Below are positions 32,023-47,278 of a DNA stretch of 64,000 bases, one piece after another. Below the pieces are notes generated by a model that worked only from the letters and a program-made list of their open reading frames with translations, was not told where the DNA came from and searched no databases. The stretch covers positions 7,966,001 to 8,030,000 of the forward strand of contig NC_092579.1 in the NCBI RefSeq assembly GCF_037975245.1, read 5' to 3'. Origin of the DNA: Apostichopus japonicus. Taxonomy: Eukaryota; Echinodermata; Holothuroidea; Aspidochirotida; Stichopodidae. The stretch's first letter is position 1. Each line of letters begins with the position of its first letter. Position numbers and translations under genes: made by a program.

Positions 32023-34533
32023 ATGGCTCAGCTTGGCAAACTTTTATTGATATCATTTCTGGCAATCTTAGTCTCAAAAGCAAAACCAAATGCTTTTGAC
32101 GACTATATCGCTATGCCCGACCCGACCTATACCTACCGAGTGATTCCCGAAAGCACCCGAAGGGTCGAGGGCGAATTTACGGCTTATGTTCTCAATATGA
32201 CGTCACAGATATGGTTAACAGGTAGGTTTCTTATAAATTATTGAAAATTATATCCAGTAACTTTATTTTGATAAAATATTTAAGCGAGAAAATTTGAACA
32301 ATTTTTAATTTAGATTAAAATTGAAATGTAAAAAAACTTGTATATGGACCACATATACCACGGCCTTGTGGATGGGTTGAGGGGGGGGGGGGTAAAGGGG
32401 ATCATAGGGGATAAGGGGAATGAGGGGGATAAGGATGGGGGTTGAATTGGATCCCACACATGAAAATAATATCTGATTATGTAACCATATTTCATACTCT
32501 CCACACACACACACAGACAGATTATGAACACCGTCTCTCCATTTTATAGCCGATTTATACAGTACACGGTATCTCGGTATCACGGTATCTCGGTACACAC
32601 AGACGTATTATTATTATTTCATACGTTGTGGTTAGACAATCACCGTTACAAATAGCTTATGATATCCAATGCCAATACAGTTTACAGTTATCACAGGCTA
32701 ATGCATGTGGACCTCATTACCAATGTAATGTTCTATGTGCCTTGATATAGTATACCTGGCACATATAACGGTCAACTAAGGGCCAGACGACATTAACAAG
32801 TATATATGTGTGGTCGGAGTGAGGGGGTCGGGTCGGGGGTGGGGTGTAGATGGTTGTGTATGTGACACCATCCTTTATTTACATATATGCATTTAATTAT
32901 TTAACTCGCACGATTCTTATGCACGTGAATATTGCAGAACACCTTGTATGGGTTTGAGAAATAACTAACCACAGGAATAATGGTGAAAGAGATATTGTTA
33001 AGTTTACCATAGTCTTTGCTTTTTCTTATGCGTGTATTTTTGTCGTTGTCAACAAGCTATTTTCTTTTACCTTACTTTTTCAAAGTCACACTGTTGTTTA
33101 ATTCTGTCACCTTATACCACTTACAGCATTCGATTGCTTGTACAAATAAAATGAAAATTGGAAAAGAAGCTTGGTTTGTGGAGAGCATTTACGTGCGGTT
33201 GATACACGATATCAGTGGTTACATTTTGTTTATATTCACAGTTTACATGAATTTACGCTTTACCTTATGTTACTGCGCTGAGCATATTGTCTTGCATACA
33301 CACACATAGAGTATATTTATACATACACACATACCGACGCATTATTTATGCAGTGAGTATACATATGCAGTATGCATGAAAATAACATCATATAGTGTTG
33401 ACATGATATACGCGTGCATGCAAAGCGTGCAAGAGTATGCATGTCGTTAGTTACCGACTACACTTTACTTGCAGAATGCATACCTCATGTATAAACTGCG
33501 TGCATGTACTCAATGTCATGTGAACATGCGGTAAATATGCAAATATCGTATTTCCATATTTGGTGAATGCACACTGTATGAACAAACTTACTGCATGAGT
33601 AATATCAGTTATATGGTAATAAAGTTGCAAACCGGAATTTCATTGTGTATTATCAAATTATCGTTGAAAGTGTCCTTTCAGGAAAGTCACTACCGTAGCG
33701 AATAGAGTGGTCAAAAGGTGACTATATTCAATATTTACCTGAAAATATTGAACTGCAATTCAAACAGACACTTACACATTGCAAGGTTTGTATAACAAAA
33801 CAACTAGGGTAACATACACCAAACAATAGTAACTATTAAATTCCTTTCAATAACGTACGAAAATAGTAACATATGTCAGACTATTAATATTATCCGTAGT
33901 GTCATGTGACACAGCTAGTATCGTGTGTCAAATAAGCCAAATATGCTAGAAGCTCTCGGAATGGACATATACATTATTAACAAACATTACTGAATCGATT
34001 TGACTGTATTTGAAAAACAAATTGTGCTTGCGAAGAATTCATATTTTGGTCTCGAGCCCCTGTGAAGGATAAACAAAACTCCTTTCTATAGTTTTTCATG
34101 ATTCTGGTCCAATATTGAGGTCATAAGTATGAACGATGTTAGACCAATAAGGTCCATGGTGCATGTACTATTGTGTGGATGAGGTTTTTGTACAAGTGAA
34201 ACTAAGATGATTGGGTATAAACTGAATTGTAATTGTAAAATGGTTGGTCGAATGGTTCTATTAATCAAGTGATTGTTTTCTTTTGAAACTGGTTAACCCG
34301 GGATCAAGATAATAATATTACTTAAACCACACTGATTAGCTAATCGTATTTAATCTTCTGTTGAACTTTGGTGTTTGGAGTTCGACCTAAGTAGTGGTAG
34401 TTAAAATAATATATTATTGATTTAAAAATTATTTATAATTACCTTTATCTATACCCTGGGAACGATAAAAATATTTGCTTACAAGCTGTGTTTACCTCTG
34501 TATGTTTATATATATATATATTCTTATTATTCT

Positions 34534-34625
<92 letters not shown>

Positions 34626-37600
34626 TGTGTGTGTGTGTATAGGGAAGGGAAGTTTGTTTAAATGGTTACAATCGATGGGTATAGGTATACATATGACATG
34701 GTTAAGCTGATATGAAAAAATATGGAAAGATTTTAGCAAAATTCCCCATAAAGTCTCGAAATGTGACTCATATCTCTTTTGTAGAGTACACCACCAAGAT
34801 TGTTGTTCACAAAACGTTATAGAAGCTATCCGTTCAATTTCATTTTCCAATATTTTTTCCTGTTTATAAAAATGAGAGTTTATACCATCTTTTATATAAT
34901 TTCAGCTAAGGACTCTTCTCAGCCAGTTTGGTGGCACTACCTGTACATTATAGTACCAGATACTCTCTACTACACCGATACAGCCTTTATGTGGATAACA
35001 GGAGGAAGCAACAAGAACTAGTACGATTAGTCTCAAAATTTTCTTGTTTGTTTCTGTGAACCATTTTCGTTTAATGACTGTCACTACTTAATAGCTTTGC
35101 TTATTAAAAAAAAGTATTATTTTTATGTATGTTTTTTATAACGTAGCAATAAAGATATCATGATCCATTATGAGATTGCGACATATACTTTTGTGGATGG
35201 ACAACAACTTTATAACCCATTTTTAAGATGACTTCGTAGAACTGACTATCATAATACATTTACGAGAAATTAATATAAATACATCGTATTTGTTGGTACT
35301 TTATTGTTAAATTATTCTATTGTTTTACCTAAAGTATATTATCTTGATTATGACTATAAGAGTAATTAAATACACTAGAAAAGCATGCATGTCTTTACGA
35401 GAACTTTTCAATCCACACCTTTTACAGTAACATTACATTAGAAAGAAATTTGCTTTCTGTCGGTGCATCCGACGGTCAAAGAGTTTTGTGTAGTAAAGTG
35501 TATGGTACTGTAGTATAGTGTGGCACATGTGATGTAGTATAGCATATATAGTGTATTGGCTAGTTCATAGTGCAGCAAAGTGTTAATTCTGTGTAGGTCC
35601 AGTCTGTCTGATATGTTCCCACAATGTATGGGTTAGGAATTCTTTCACACAATAGTTTTATGGTTATACATTGCTTCAAATATGCTGGTAATACACAGGC
35701 CTGACGAGAATCGGAAGTAGGGTGGGGGGAGGGGGGGGGGGTGGAGTCACGGCATGAAAACTCGACGGCCCGGGTTTAATGTAGGGCCCTGGGAAATATG
35801 GAGGAGGCCGGGAAAACATAGCAAATATGAACAGTCAAAATGCGGGCCCTGTGACATAAGGGCCCCGGCCCGACCTTGCCCTTGACGTTTCTGGTAAATG
35901 TACATTCAAAGGTCTATTGTTACAATAAAAATGTCGGTCTATCTTAAAACTGTATGCATACCCAACTATGTTTGTCTAATGGAGATATTTATCTGGTATT
36001 TTGACTCTCCTCGTGCACACTGCAGACAGAGTGATATGGAGGTTTCTGAGGAAAATTACTCTTGCATATTAATATTTAGAAAATATATCGGTTCTTATTC
36101 TCTTTCCTCTTCTACCAGTGCTGCACCGGATCCACTAAAAGATGACGAGGTCATGCTTGTAACCAAATCAATTGTACAAACTGGAATGTAAGTTTCATGC
36201 ACGGCGGCTTGACAACTTCAAGACGCCTTTTGTTCGGTGGTCATGAAGGGCAATGGGAAAACCGGGGGGGGGGGGGGAGATGTGTAGGGGCACAGTCATG
36301 CCTTAGATAATATTTCAATATATATTAAATCTTCTTCCTGTTCTACTGATTTCCATGCATGGAATTCTAAGCGAACGGAGGGCTGAAGGGTACGGGCGGA
36401 CAGGCGCATGTGAGAAGTACATAGATCCAAGCGGTGGAGCTGGGGCCCTGAATCGAAACGAGTAAAACGGGTAAAACTAGTATATTTCCACGAAAAAAAA
36501 ATGGAAATCGGCACAACCTATTGAGGCGGAGGGCGTATACAGCTCCACGACGATTATACGCAGTCACGGAGTTACGTGCCTAACGAAGGATCTGTTTATT
36601 GCGCATGTGCAAAGCGTTAATTATTTTAAAAAAAAAAACATTTAGGGTCATAACCCTATATAGAACATGTTTTCCAGACGCTCCTTAGCAGAGAATTCCC
36701 AAAGTACATCACTTATCCGTGATATCCTAATGTTTTTCTTTTCTTTTCCGTTTAGAGTTGGCGCTGTTATTAGACAAGTTCCAAATCAACCCATAGTATT
36801 TCCAGTAAGTACACCATATTATGACTTAAAAACAGTAATGCAGACCATTCGATTCAAGTTGGCGTTATTGCATGATAAAACTGATAAACCTGAAAAAGAA
36901 ATGAGCTTAAGACATCCAGTTGCTATAAGGTTATAACTTATCTTATAATTTGTCTTCTGAATCTGTCTGTAGATGAACATGAGCATATAATGAATGACTA
37001 ATCCATCAATTTGTTTCTTTCATGACTTGTAGGACGATCCCCGTGGCAACCTAAGCCGTTACGAGGATGACATCATCGCTTACACTTGGCGCCATTTTAT
37101 AGAAGGCGGACAGAACGAACCAAACTGGTTGCTACGTTTCCCAATGACTAAGGTAACCAACGTTCCGCAAAAGGAGAATTTCCTGATACTAAATCACGAG
37201 TGACGAGAATGAAGAATGAACGAGGGAGGAGAAAGCGGGGGGGGGGAAGGGTGGGGGGAGCTTGCAGGGGCGAAGCATGTAGGGGCGCTATTGCACTACA
37301 GGTCTATGGGTCATATTTTGCAGGTCTTTATATACTGAAGTCATTCGTGTTTTCATTACAGGCCGTTGTTCGTGCTATGGACACAGTCACAGAATATATA
37401 AACCGAGATATCAGCAAATTCTTCGTAGCCGGAGAATCAAAGGTAAAAAACTTACTAACACATGAAATTGGTTAATCACTTATGTTATAAGTGTTAAACT
37501 TTCCACATATGCATGTAAAAAAAAGCATTACGATTCATTAACAATGCATATTTGCATATTGTATACATATATGATTATTATACTTTGCTGTTCCATAAAA

Positions 37601-40600
37601 TTAAAGGCAAACACATTTTGGTGCGCATACTTTACTTTTAATGAGTACCGGTAAGTTCCCTTTTTTGCTGTATAGGTATCTATGCATTAAATTACAATTC
37701 ATCTGGTAATCTCCCTTGGTAATCATTTCTTCAAAACTTAACTCCTGTCACTTTGTATATAAGATTAAAACATCAGTTTTTGCCATCATGATGTATCGGT
37801 CGTTCATTGGGGATTGTTTCTTTCAGAGAGGGTGGACAACCTGGACGACCGGTGCAATGGACAAGAGAGTGATTGGTATAATGCCCATTGTTCTCGATTG
37901 TCTCAATGTCAAACCTGTGAGTATATTACTATGTACACAATATAAACACCACTATATTTACAATGCATTAGGCCTATATAGAAATGACTGTATAACGCGA
38001 ATCCAAATAACAAAATCATAACCAAGGAAAGTAAGTGATTCTAAATTCTTACATACATGTTTATTTTTAATACTGTTAAAGATGTTGTTCAACAGATAAG
38101 GGTATAAGACTAACTAAGCCTATATAGGTAGCATTCTTGCAATGAAACCTGCCATGCTCACCAGGCAACAGTAAGCTGAAAAATAAGGTGGCTTGGTGAC
38201 TTACCAGGATATGCCAGGTCATGGGCGCAGATTAGTCTTGGATAATGGTGGGGACGCGTGTCTGTTCTCTGATACAATCAAAGCGGAGCGCGACCATGGG
38301 TTCGCGCGTAGCGTAAAAGGCTTTTTTTTGGCAAATATACCTCCCAGATCGCCGAAATGAACACTTCCCAGACCCAATGATGCTACCAAATCTCCTTAAG
38401 TTTTAGATCTCATGGCTTAGAAATTTAGTTTGGGTAAATACATAGGCGTTTGTAGAAATAAAAAAATTCAGGGGACCCAATAATCCAAGTAGACTTTCGT
38501 ATACGATGGGTCTGGGGTCCTCTCCCAGAAAACAATTATAGACTGCCGAAAACTTAGGAAGGAAGGGAGGAAGGGAAGGGACGTAATCTCTACATGCTTT
38601 TAAAGAGCATTCTATAATACAGGCCAGGAGCATTAAAAAGTGAAACCTTCATTATACCATGTCAAGCTGAGTAATTTCTGAGCCACCATTCGATTCTGTT
38701 ATCGCTGGTTATGTTCTAGTTTCGGGTTCCCTCTCCCCCTTTTCCTACCGACAATCGGATGTACTTTCCCCAAAATAGTGGGGGGGGGGGGGGAGGGCTT
38801 TTTGTAGAAACTTGCAATGTCATTATTGCATCATTTGTATCACCTCTCTAGAACCTACATCACCATTATAGAAGTTTAGGAGGATGGACTCTGGAATTTG
38901 AACCATACTGGTCTGAGAGTGTCACCAAGTACTTAGACTCACCTGGATTGGACGAAATGGCGGCTCTTGTAGATCCATATGGTAATTAGCTCATCAGCAC
39001 TTGACCAAATACTAGTCGTTTTCTCTACTAACTTAACTAACGAACCCTAAGTATACTGAGTCTCTTAGCGGGTAGAAGAAAGGGCAGGAGGGAGGGGGGG
39101 GGGGACATGTGTGGGCAACGAAAAGGGTATTGGTCAGAAACTATAGCTACATTACACCAGTGTTTCCAACAATGTTTCAGTATATCGACTCCGAGAAATG
39201 AACTTCTATGCAATATATTTACAGATTATCGCATAATATTAACCAAGGTAGTTTATTCATTTTGGTTTCCATGCTTTGCTCTTACAGCTTACATTGACCG
39301 CCTCACGATGCCTAAGTACGTCGTGACAGCGAGCGGCGACGAATTCTTCCTACCGGACGACTCTCACTACTTCTACAGTGACATGCAAGGGCCCACTTAC
39401 TTGAGGTAAGGTACTTCCCATACCGGTTATGTGGGCTCTATAATGCCCTATATAGGCAGGAGGGTATTGTTCAATTGGGAGAGGGTTTTCGGCATCATTA
39501 CCTACACACCCCTCCCCCAAATTTGAAATATTTTAATCGTAATTTAAAGGTAACTCACCTAACCGATATAAATTAAACGTCAGAGATTAATTGTGGGATA
39601 ACTTAATGCATCGTAACTTCTAAGGTGGGGGAGGGGATCCCATTTGAAAATCCCGGACTATCATAAGTGATATCGTTAACTGTTATGTAGAGTGGGTTCA
39701 ACCAATCGCGGGTCCAGGAGTGCCCCCCCCCCCCCTCTTTGTCAATCCCTTGCGTGTACACCTACTATTGTTTCAATATGCCCCAGAATGCACCACTGGA
39801 CGTCTAAAAGCTTACTTTTCAATGGGTAGGACCGCCAGACCCCCAACACGGGAGTCAGCTTCAATTACCACAAGGCCTCTCCATTTTAAATTCTTTGACC
39901 ATGTACCCCTGTACAATAGTGGACAGAATTTGAAATAATGACGTCATCCACAACACAGTCAATTCATACCTTCATTATTTTGGTTTAAAATTACCTCCTT
40001 TTTGTTTCTCTCGATGTACACGTAATTACGACAATAGCCATTAACATTGTATCCGGTCGTATTTGATTACGTAATTTCAATAACTGTTTTTATTTTTTAC
40101 AGAATTCACGCAAACGCTGAACACACATTTGTTTATCACAACCTTAATCTAATGGAGGAACTATCCGCTTTCATGATGAGTGTAATGGAAGTATGTGAAA
40201 CCTCTTAAACGTTATTTTTGCCAACATAATAAGGGAAATTGGTTTATAACCTATATGTCAGTATGTCAATATATAAGTCCAACTTCTGTTTGTTGGATTT
40301 AACATATACCATTTTAAATCGATATTTATATGTTAGGATACATGTGATTATATACGTCAACATATACTAATTTTAATCATTGTATACACCGGCAGGGTTC
40401 AAACGAGATATAGAGGGCGAAGTCGAGATACGTCAACGAGACTAGTCCAATTCGATATTATATATGCCAGCTGAGATGGACATACACTGTTTTCAGAAAA
40501 TCACCCATGTCTGTGAAAATAAATAGACATCTAAAGAAAATCGGAAAATGTACACCGATATAAATCGCCACGTGTGAATTTAAACTGTTATTAAATAAAC

Positions 40601-43600
40601 CAGGTTTTAATTGACAATGACCGTGCAGTTTATATCGACTTAACTGGATCATTTAAAGAAATTAATATTATGTAATATATCGATTTGAGGTATGATTAAC
40701 CTAACGCATCTGATTTCCTAATATTTACTCTCGACGCATGAATATGGTTTTTAACTTTCAGAATTGGGTTTGTTACAGGATTAAATATCAGCATCATTTG
40801 GTAACTGACTTTGAAGTTGTTTTCATATAAAGAGCTAAACTGACATGATATCCGTTTATGTCAAATAGATTACATCCTTTCTTTCACCAACAGAATGTTC
40901 CATTTCCGCAACTCTCTTGGGATCGATATGAGGTGAAAATTACTTAAATTTTTAATTGGTTGTGTATTTGAATAACGCTATATAACTCGTTGTGATTATA
41001 CTGGAACATACGAAATAATTATGCTATGCAAAACATCGTACAATATAAGTCACGTGACCAGTGGTAACCATGTGAATCTCGCACAGAAAGGGTAATTTTG
41101 TGACATTTTAATATCGCAAGCATTCTCTGGCTACGATATTGTTCATTGCACAGTGTGTTATGGATCATACCCCCAATGGCCAGTTACGTAAGTATTACGC
41201 AATAAGAAGGAGTTACAAATGACATACACCTCTAGGTTTGTACTTTTAAAAGATTAAGCGATTCTCATGCATGCATCACGAGAGCTAGGTACCACCTGTG
41301 TGAATGTTGATAGAAAAATCAGAGAAATGAATAACAAAATATTGCATTTTAACTGTTTTGGATTATTATTATTATTTTTACAGAATGTGCTTAACACTTT
41401 AAGTAAGGATTGACAATTTCGACTTTCCGTGGACTCGGTCCCAAGAGAAAATGTTGGTGAATGTTACTGTTAAGCAATCACTTATTACTTTTTAACAATG
41501 CGTCAGTCGTCAGTCAAGTAGATGGCAGCATACACTATTAACACCTTCTTCGTTATTACATGATACTTTCATGGCCGTTCATCCCTTTTCACGATTTAGA
41601 ATGCAACTCACGGCATCATAAAATTCCTGACTGATTTAACACCAATATCCGTTCGTGCCTACCAAGCCACGACCCTCTCTTCAGAAAGGTTTGTTATCCC
41701 CTTTGCCTTGCCGACCGGGATGGGCGATGGAAAAGAGGGGTGGGGGGGGGGTGGGTGGGGTGATTGTAGGCAAGAAGAAGGGAAAGCTTGTGCAGCAAAG
41801 TACCATCATACAATTCTTACTGATTGAGAAACGCAAACAGGAATAGCTCTCCTTCATGCTAAAATGCCCATAATCTTGCAGTAAGAGGTTTGGGCTACAA
41901 ACGGGGAGGGACGGGGGGGGGGTCAGTTTGGAATGTGACGTCATGTTGGTTGCTATGGCTACGCCCTGTCCACGATGAGCTCGAGGATATCGATAGCCCT
42001 CACTATCTAAGTTGGACACACTGGGTGATTAATTATTGTTTGGTGGGTAGCTAACTTTGTTCACTGGCTGACGAAAAGATATACTTTGACGTAAACCAAA
42101 CTCCGGAACCTAATGTATGATTTTCTCACACTGTAATTCCTTGGTTTGATTTTCTTACTCAGTCTGTCTTCGCCGGAAATTGAAACAAATACCATTTATT
42201 TTTACACACATGGGATTGGCTAAAGCAAACTGAATATTCATCCACCATATGTTGTTAGATTGCAACTATATACTTTTATGGTAATGATCACAAAACTATG
42301 CACATCTTCGATCGCAAAAAATGAGTTGCTCTTGTATGTGAAGGAATTATGCGCGAATGGCTATCATTCTTTTGTCTATGGTAGAGAATGTTTCATTCGC
42401 ATTTAAGTGAAAAAAATATTTCAATTTATTCTATCTAATATGAAATAGTTGTAATTCAACCTAAACCTTTCTTACAGATTTGTGATAATGGCAACCATGT
42501 GTCTAGTTCGTTACGGTACTTGCTGAACTTTGTACCTTAATTTGTCCTCATTTTTTTCACTGCAGGCGTGACTTCCGTCTTGTTCGAGCCAAAGCCATCA
42601 ACTCTACCGAGCCAGTACTGCAGCCCGTCCTTTACAAACCATTCCACACCAGTAATCCTGTAAGTTTAATCATGGAGGAAAAACTATTTTACCTTTCTGG
42701 TTTAATCAAGTGGTTCAATCATGGAGATAAAATCAATATACCAGGAAAATATTTAGAGTCAAGGTATTAAATAGGTCTACTGTCTGTATATATTAAGTAC
42801 ATTCATGTACCAGGATAATATTTAGAGTCACTGTATTAAGTAAGCCTATATCTGAATTGTGTACATTCCATATATACCGGGATAAAATTTAGACTTATGG
42901 TATTAAGTACATACATATATTAAGTACATACATATATACACGGACAATATGTGTTGCCGTGGTAACTATGTAGAAATCACGATGGGATGTAATCGAGTGT
43001 TCTGCTTGTATACAATCACAATTCCCGGATGTTCTATACACGAGCTAATCTTTGTTTATGATATATCGTTGCATTGTCAGGCACCTCGTGACTGCTGGAA
43101 CCGCCAAGGGTGGGTCAGAGGTGGTCATTAGGGGTGGGCTGGTAACCTTTATGCACTGTTCCCAAAGAAGGAGAATGTTCCCGAATTAGCTGCCGGTACT
43201 TTTGAGAGTCAGTTTAACGTATAAAGTTACCTGTATACAGTCAATAGGAACATTTTCGAGACAGTGCAACACACACACAAACACATACGCACTCATTCGA
43301 CAAACGCAAATAAAATAAAGATCTTAAATTTTATGTTTCACTTTTGTTTATAGTATCTGCCATTTCGTAAAACGTTGAAAGCAGCCACACCTTTATGATT
43401 TTTCTTTGTATTTCTATTAACAGTCCAAAGGAACTTACGTCGCTGAAGTTTTCAAACCAGTTCTTGGATGGACTTGCTTCTTTGTCGTGGTAAGTTGTGA
43501 TTTTCAAAATGGCGTATTCAACATTTTTGTTAGGAACTCATTACTAAATATTATAGATACCACAAATATTTCGATAACATTCTTATACGGTCACTGTGAA

Positions 43601-45002
43601 ATGTTACACTGTAAGATGTTGTCTCTCCTTCGGGAAGAATCAGGTGTTTAATAACGTAGTGTATTCAGAGCATATAGCTGTTATACAATTTAGATAAATA
43701 TTTGAGTACTCTTTCATGTAAATAAAAGGTCGATGAACACGACAACTTGGTTAACTTTATTTTGAGAGTTACATTAAACGTTTAAGTTAACCAAAAAAGT
43801 AGTTTCATTACTATTAATAGTTTGACTTATTTCATCATCATTCCTGATGCGAATTTGCTGCACTAAGGTAACCATGGTAACAGATGACGTTCCAGTTACT
43901 CTATACAGTCTATAACAGAAAAGGATTTCGCCAGAATCCTACAAACACATAACAACATTCAAATATGATGCATGCACTGACATACAGGCGTGAGAGATTT
44001 CAATCCGGTCGGCATAAAATATTGCACCCATTGGGTACTAGTGCAGCCTCAGTCCAGGCCAGTAGCCAACTTGTCATATTTGGAGGGGCAGAGTGATTTT
44101 TTGGAAGGCAGATGTTTTGTTTGAGGGGGTCATTTGCAAGGATCCACCATAGGGGTCCATTTCTAAAACCATAAATTTGAAAAAGAGGTAAAGGGGGGAA
44201 TTACCGTAATGGGGGGCATTGCCCCAGAATTCCCCCTTCTCTACCTTGGCTACTGTCCTGCATCATTCTTGAGCGCCCTACATTACCTGCACATTGCTTT
44301 AGGAAAGCGTTGTGGTTAAGTGGATAAGGCAGTGGACTTGTGATATAAGGGTTACAGGTTCGAGTCCTAGTCACATCGTTGCGTTGTGTCCTTGGGCAAA
44401 GCGCTTTATCTCCATTGCCGCCCTTCAATCAGATGTATATATGGGGACTTGTGAGGTAACTTGTAAATATAGTTGTGTGTACCGGTTTGTGGCTGCCCTT
44501 TATGGGAAGTCCCCCGGGGGACACGTGGATGAGGTGCACTGTGGTGCCCCAGGAGATATTGTTTGAATTGTGCACACTTTGGTGTACGTGACAACATACC
44601 AATGGCCCTAGGTTAAGTTGTAAAGTCGTGTGAGGAGGTCTTAAACCCAGACAAGACTGTAAACCTTCAGCTTTAACTTTTTAACTAAATCTAGGTTCAT
44701 TGAGTATTTGGTTCCAAAGAATGTTATCTCTGGCCTAGTAGTAGAAACTTATTTGCGAACACCCCTTCTCCCATACCCTTGCTGTAGACTCATACTTGTT
44801 CTTAAGTGTTTTGTGCTTTGTAAGCAGAGTTAAGTCTAAAATATGAAGGTAGCCTATATGGTTGTTATTTTTTGTTCAACAGGCGGAATACCCTGGCCCA
44901 CGTGGTTCAACGATTCGATTTACGTCAGAGTCTAACATTGTGCCTGACGTATTTCCGTTCCCACAATGCAAAGGTGAAGGGTGTGTAGGGGTATTGGTGT
45001 AG
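32023..45002 (+). CDS. AprA-like / PhoPQ-related secreted protein, 15 exons (copy 2)
   Basis: Paralogue of the minus-strand gene at 17912-29424. Exons: 32023-32221, 34906-35020, 36119-36187, 36756-36804, 37033-37152, 37362-37442, 37827-37916, 38852-38981, 39288-39405, 40103-40190, 40894-40932, 41600-41688, 42566-42659, 43424-43489, 44883-45002. GT/AG borders and phases agree throughout, total 488 aa. I take ATG 32023 as start because it gives a compact signal peptide ([20 protein letters not shown]) before [18 protein letters not shown]. Hallmarks: [70 protein letters not shown]. Candidate triad Ser210-Asp302-His331 is inferred. Over exons 6-8 I count 79 of 100 residues identical to copy 1. 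Twelve of the fifteen exons have the same length as in copy 1; only exons 1, 2 and 5 differ, by three bases each. Predicted secreted; the animal function is not known to me. Confidence 0.93.
34534..34640. repeat. (AT)n / (GT)n microsatellite
   Basis: An (AT)n run of nearly 90 bases broken by two 'ac' interruptions, followed by (GT)n. A shorter (TA)n run lies just upstream at 34506-34521. It is in intron 1 of the plus-strand AprA-like gene. Confidence 0.9.
44304..44620 (+). mobile_element. tRNA-derived SINE-like repeat with conserved central motif
   Basis: A box TGGTTAAGTGG (44313-44323) and a perfect B box GGTTCGAGTCC (44357-44367) form the tRNA-like head. The next segment, gtgtccttgggcaaagcgct (44386-44405), resembles the ccttgggcaaggca-type central motif shared by several widespread animal SINE groups. 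The body continues to about 44620; no clear tail. It lies in the last intron of the plus-strand AprA-like gene. Family assignment is from memory of the motif only. Confidence 0.65.
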
Positions 45003-45937
45003 GCATTACATATTAAAGGCAGGGTCAATTTTCATATAAAATACTCTGCTATTAAAAAAAAAGGATCTACAATTTTTACGTAATCAAATATAGCAACCTA
45101 CTGCCAGGATATACCGTTTAATGTTCTAATAATGTACGTTAACGTACGTAATTTTACTTATCGAAGACTTGTGTTCATTTAGTGTTGACTATGTCACTTA
45201 AAGTTATATAGCCTTTCCATATGGACATGTTCATGTTTGCGAAGGAATATATTCGAACGAAATTCATAGTTTTGTTAATGGAACTGCATTTACTTATAAG
45301 AATTACGACTAACTGTGACGATGTCAGTGTTTCCACAGACAAACAGTCGAGATGCATGTCAACTATAAGAACTCGATGAGATAGGATCGTTTACATCAAA
45401 TACCCTAAAGGAGGAGGAAAATAGATGGAGAACATGGGGAGGCGTGGTGGTGAGAGGGGGGAAGCGACCGTAATTCCATTTGAGCGTTCATGTACAAAAG
45501 TCTTGGCGTTATCTACCAATAATTTTGCATGTACCAACTCTTCACAAAGTTGCCATAGTTATTTTATTTTGATATGTATATGATACTTTTACAATCATGA
45601 AAGCCACCGCTTTGTGATTATGAATGTTTTTGATTCAACGTGCAATGTTTAATTTCTTTACTAATTTGTTACGATTGATTATTCTTTTTTATCTCTCTCA
45701 AAATGTTCGACAGTGCACACTGCCTTATTACTATATATCAATATCAAAATTATGTGATTTTTTAATTTATTTTTAACATTTGAGGGAGTGTTCTTGTGAG
45801 ATGATATAGTTAAAGAAAGTCTAATAATAAACCTGTGTCTGTCACTGTTCCTCTTTTTTTCATTTTTTTCATTATTTTTAGCAGTATTAACTTTAATAAA
45901 TTGCTGTGTTGAAATGACAGTGCCTTCACAAATAATT

Positions 45938-46006
<69 letters not shown>

Positions 46007-46922
46007 AACTGAAACGGCAACAAGTAAACACTTTCTTATAAATCATCTTTTGTGAATCTTGTTCAATAAACAAATAGTATATAATATAAGTAGACTTGTG
46101 AATAGACAAATAAACTTAAAAAATGAAAGGCATAATGGGCGGATATGAAGGTATTTCTGTTACTATAGTGAAGAGCCCTCCCCAGTGTTATTATCCCATT
46201 AATAAGCAAGTTACGTGTAAACATCAAAACAATATTATGGCAAGTGTTTCACTTGCAGTACAGCTATTACAACTAAAATGTGCCTAACATTAGAAAAAAC
46301 AAAACGGATAGCACACATGGAGAAAGATTTGAAATGAAACTTTATGTAAAGATACAAACTGTGAACAATGAATTACTTAGTATAAACTTAAAAGAAAAAA
46401 TAATGTTGTACTTCTGAAATGAGATGTGTATTTATCATAATATTCTGAGGTTGAACTCTCCCCCTTTAGTGATCTATTCTGTAAATATTCCAACAAGAGA
46501 TGAACTGATTAAACTTAGAGTCAGAGAGCAATTACTATTTAAAATACAAATTGGGTTTCTTATGCTATGATGAATCATACCTGAAATTTGCATGACATGT
46601 AATCTTTGTACTAAAATATTATCAGATTTTGACCTAAGTACACCTAAAATCACTTCATTAAAATTTCTATGAGGATAATTTTCTTGAAAAATGTGGATTA
46701 TTCGTAATATGTTTAGCCTATAGTGTAATATAATTTCTTCTGTGGATCAAGGAAATTTAACGTACATGTCACCATTCCATTCCGGATTAAATTCTTTGGA
46801 AAAATTCGTACGAATTTACTGACATGACGGTAAACTTAAATCCTTTTTTTTTCTTTACGTGAGATGCTGATCATTTCTCCTACTTTAAAAAAAAAACGTG
46901 ATAACGTATCCCCCAAAGTTTG
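45003..46922. other. 3' flank of the plus-strand AprA-like gene and intergenic DNA
   Basis: The first canonical AATAAA I noted downstream of the stop is at 45826-45831, about 825 bases on, so the 3' UTR may be long or a variant signal is used. A (TA)n microsatellite occupies 45940-46004. Nothing else is recognised. Confidence 0.5.
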
Positions 46923-47278
46923 TTAAAAGCATTGAAAACTCGCCCCAAACAGCGTGCCGCCATCTCTAAAAAGTTGACTTTCCGTTGCTTGCAAGTGAAG
47001 TTTTCTCTTGTCGCTACAAAATGCAGACAGTAATGAAACGTGATACCTTCTTATCTTTAGCTGGACCTGAGATGTCCATCGCTGTATCGTCTGTACACTG
47101 TACTGTGGGTATTGACCGCAGTTGTATTTACTAACTGTACGCTAGTGTCCAATAACCGACGGTAGCAAGCTATGTATGTGTGTATTTTTGGAATCGATGG
47201 TGGTGTCTTGCACTTCTGTTACACCTCATTCTAAACTAGATCAGATTTCTTTTTGCGCGAGTCTTTACACCCTTTTAA
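46923..47278 (+). mobile_element. TTAA-bounded MITE, copy A
   Basis: Begins ttaaaagcattgaaaactcg and ends gcgagtctttacacccttttaa; the ends are inverted repeats of about 23 bp with several mismatches. TTAA is present at both ends. It is the same family and orientation as the copy at 47918-48276; long shared stretches include gactttccgttgcttgcaag in the first third (one base different in the other copy) and a conserved ggatcgatggtgg-like block. No open frame. It lies 528 bases upstream of the Tie-like start codon. Confidence 0.8.
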
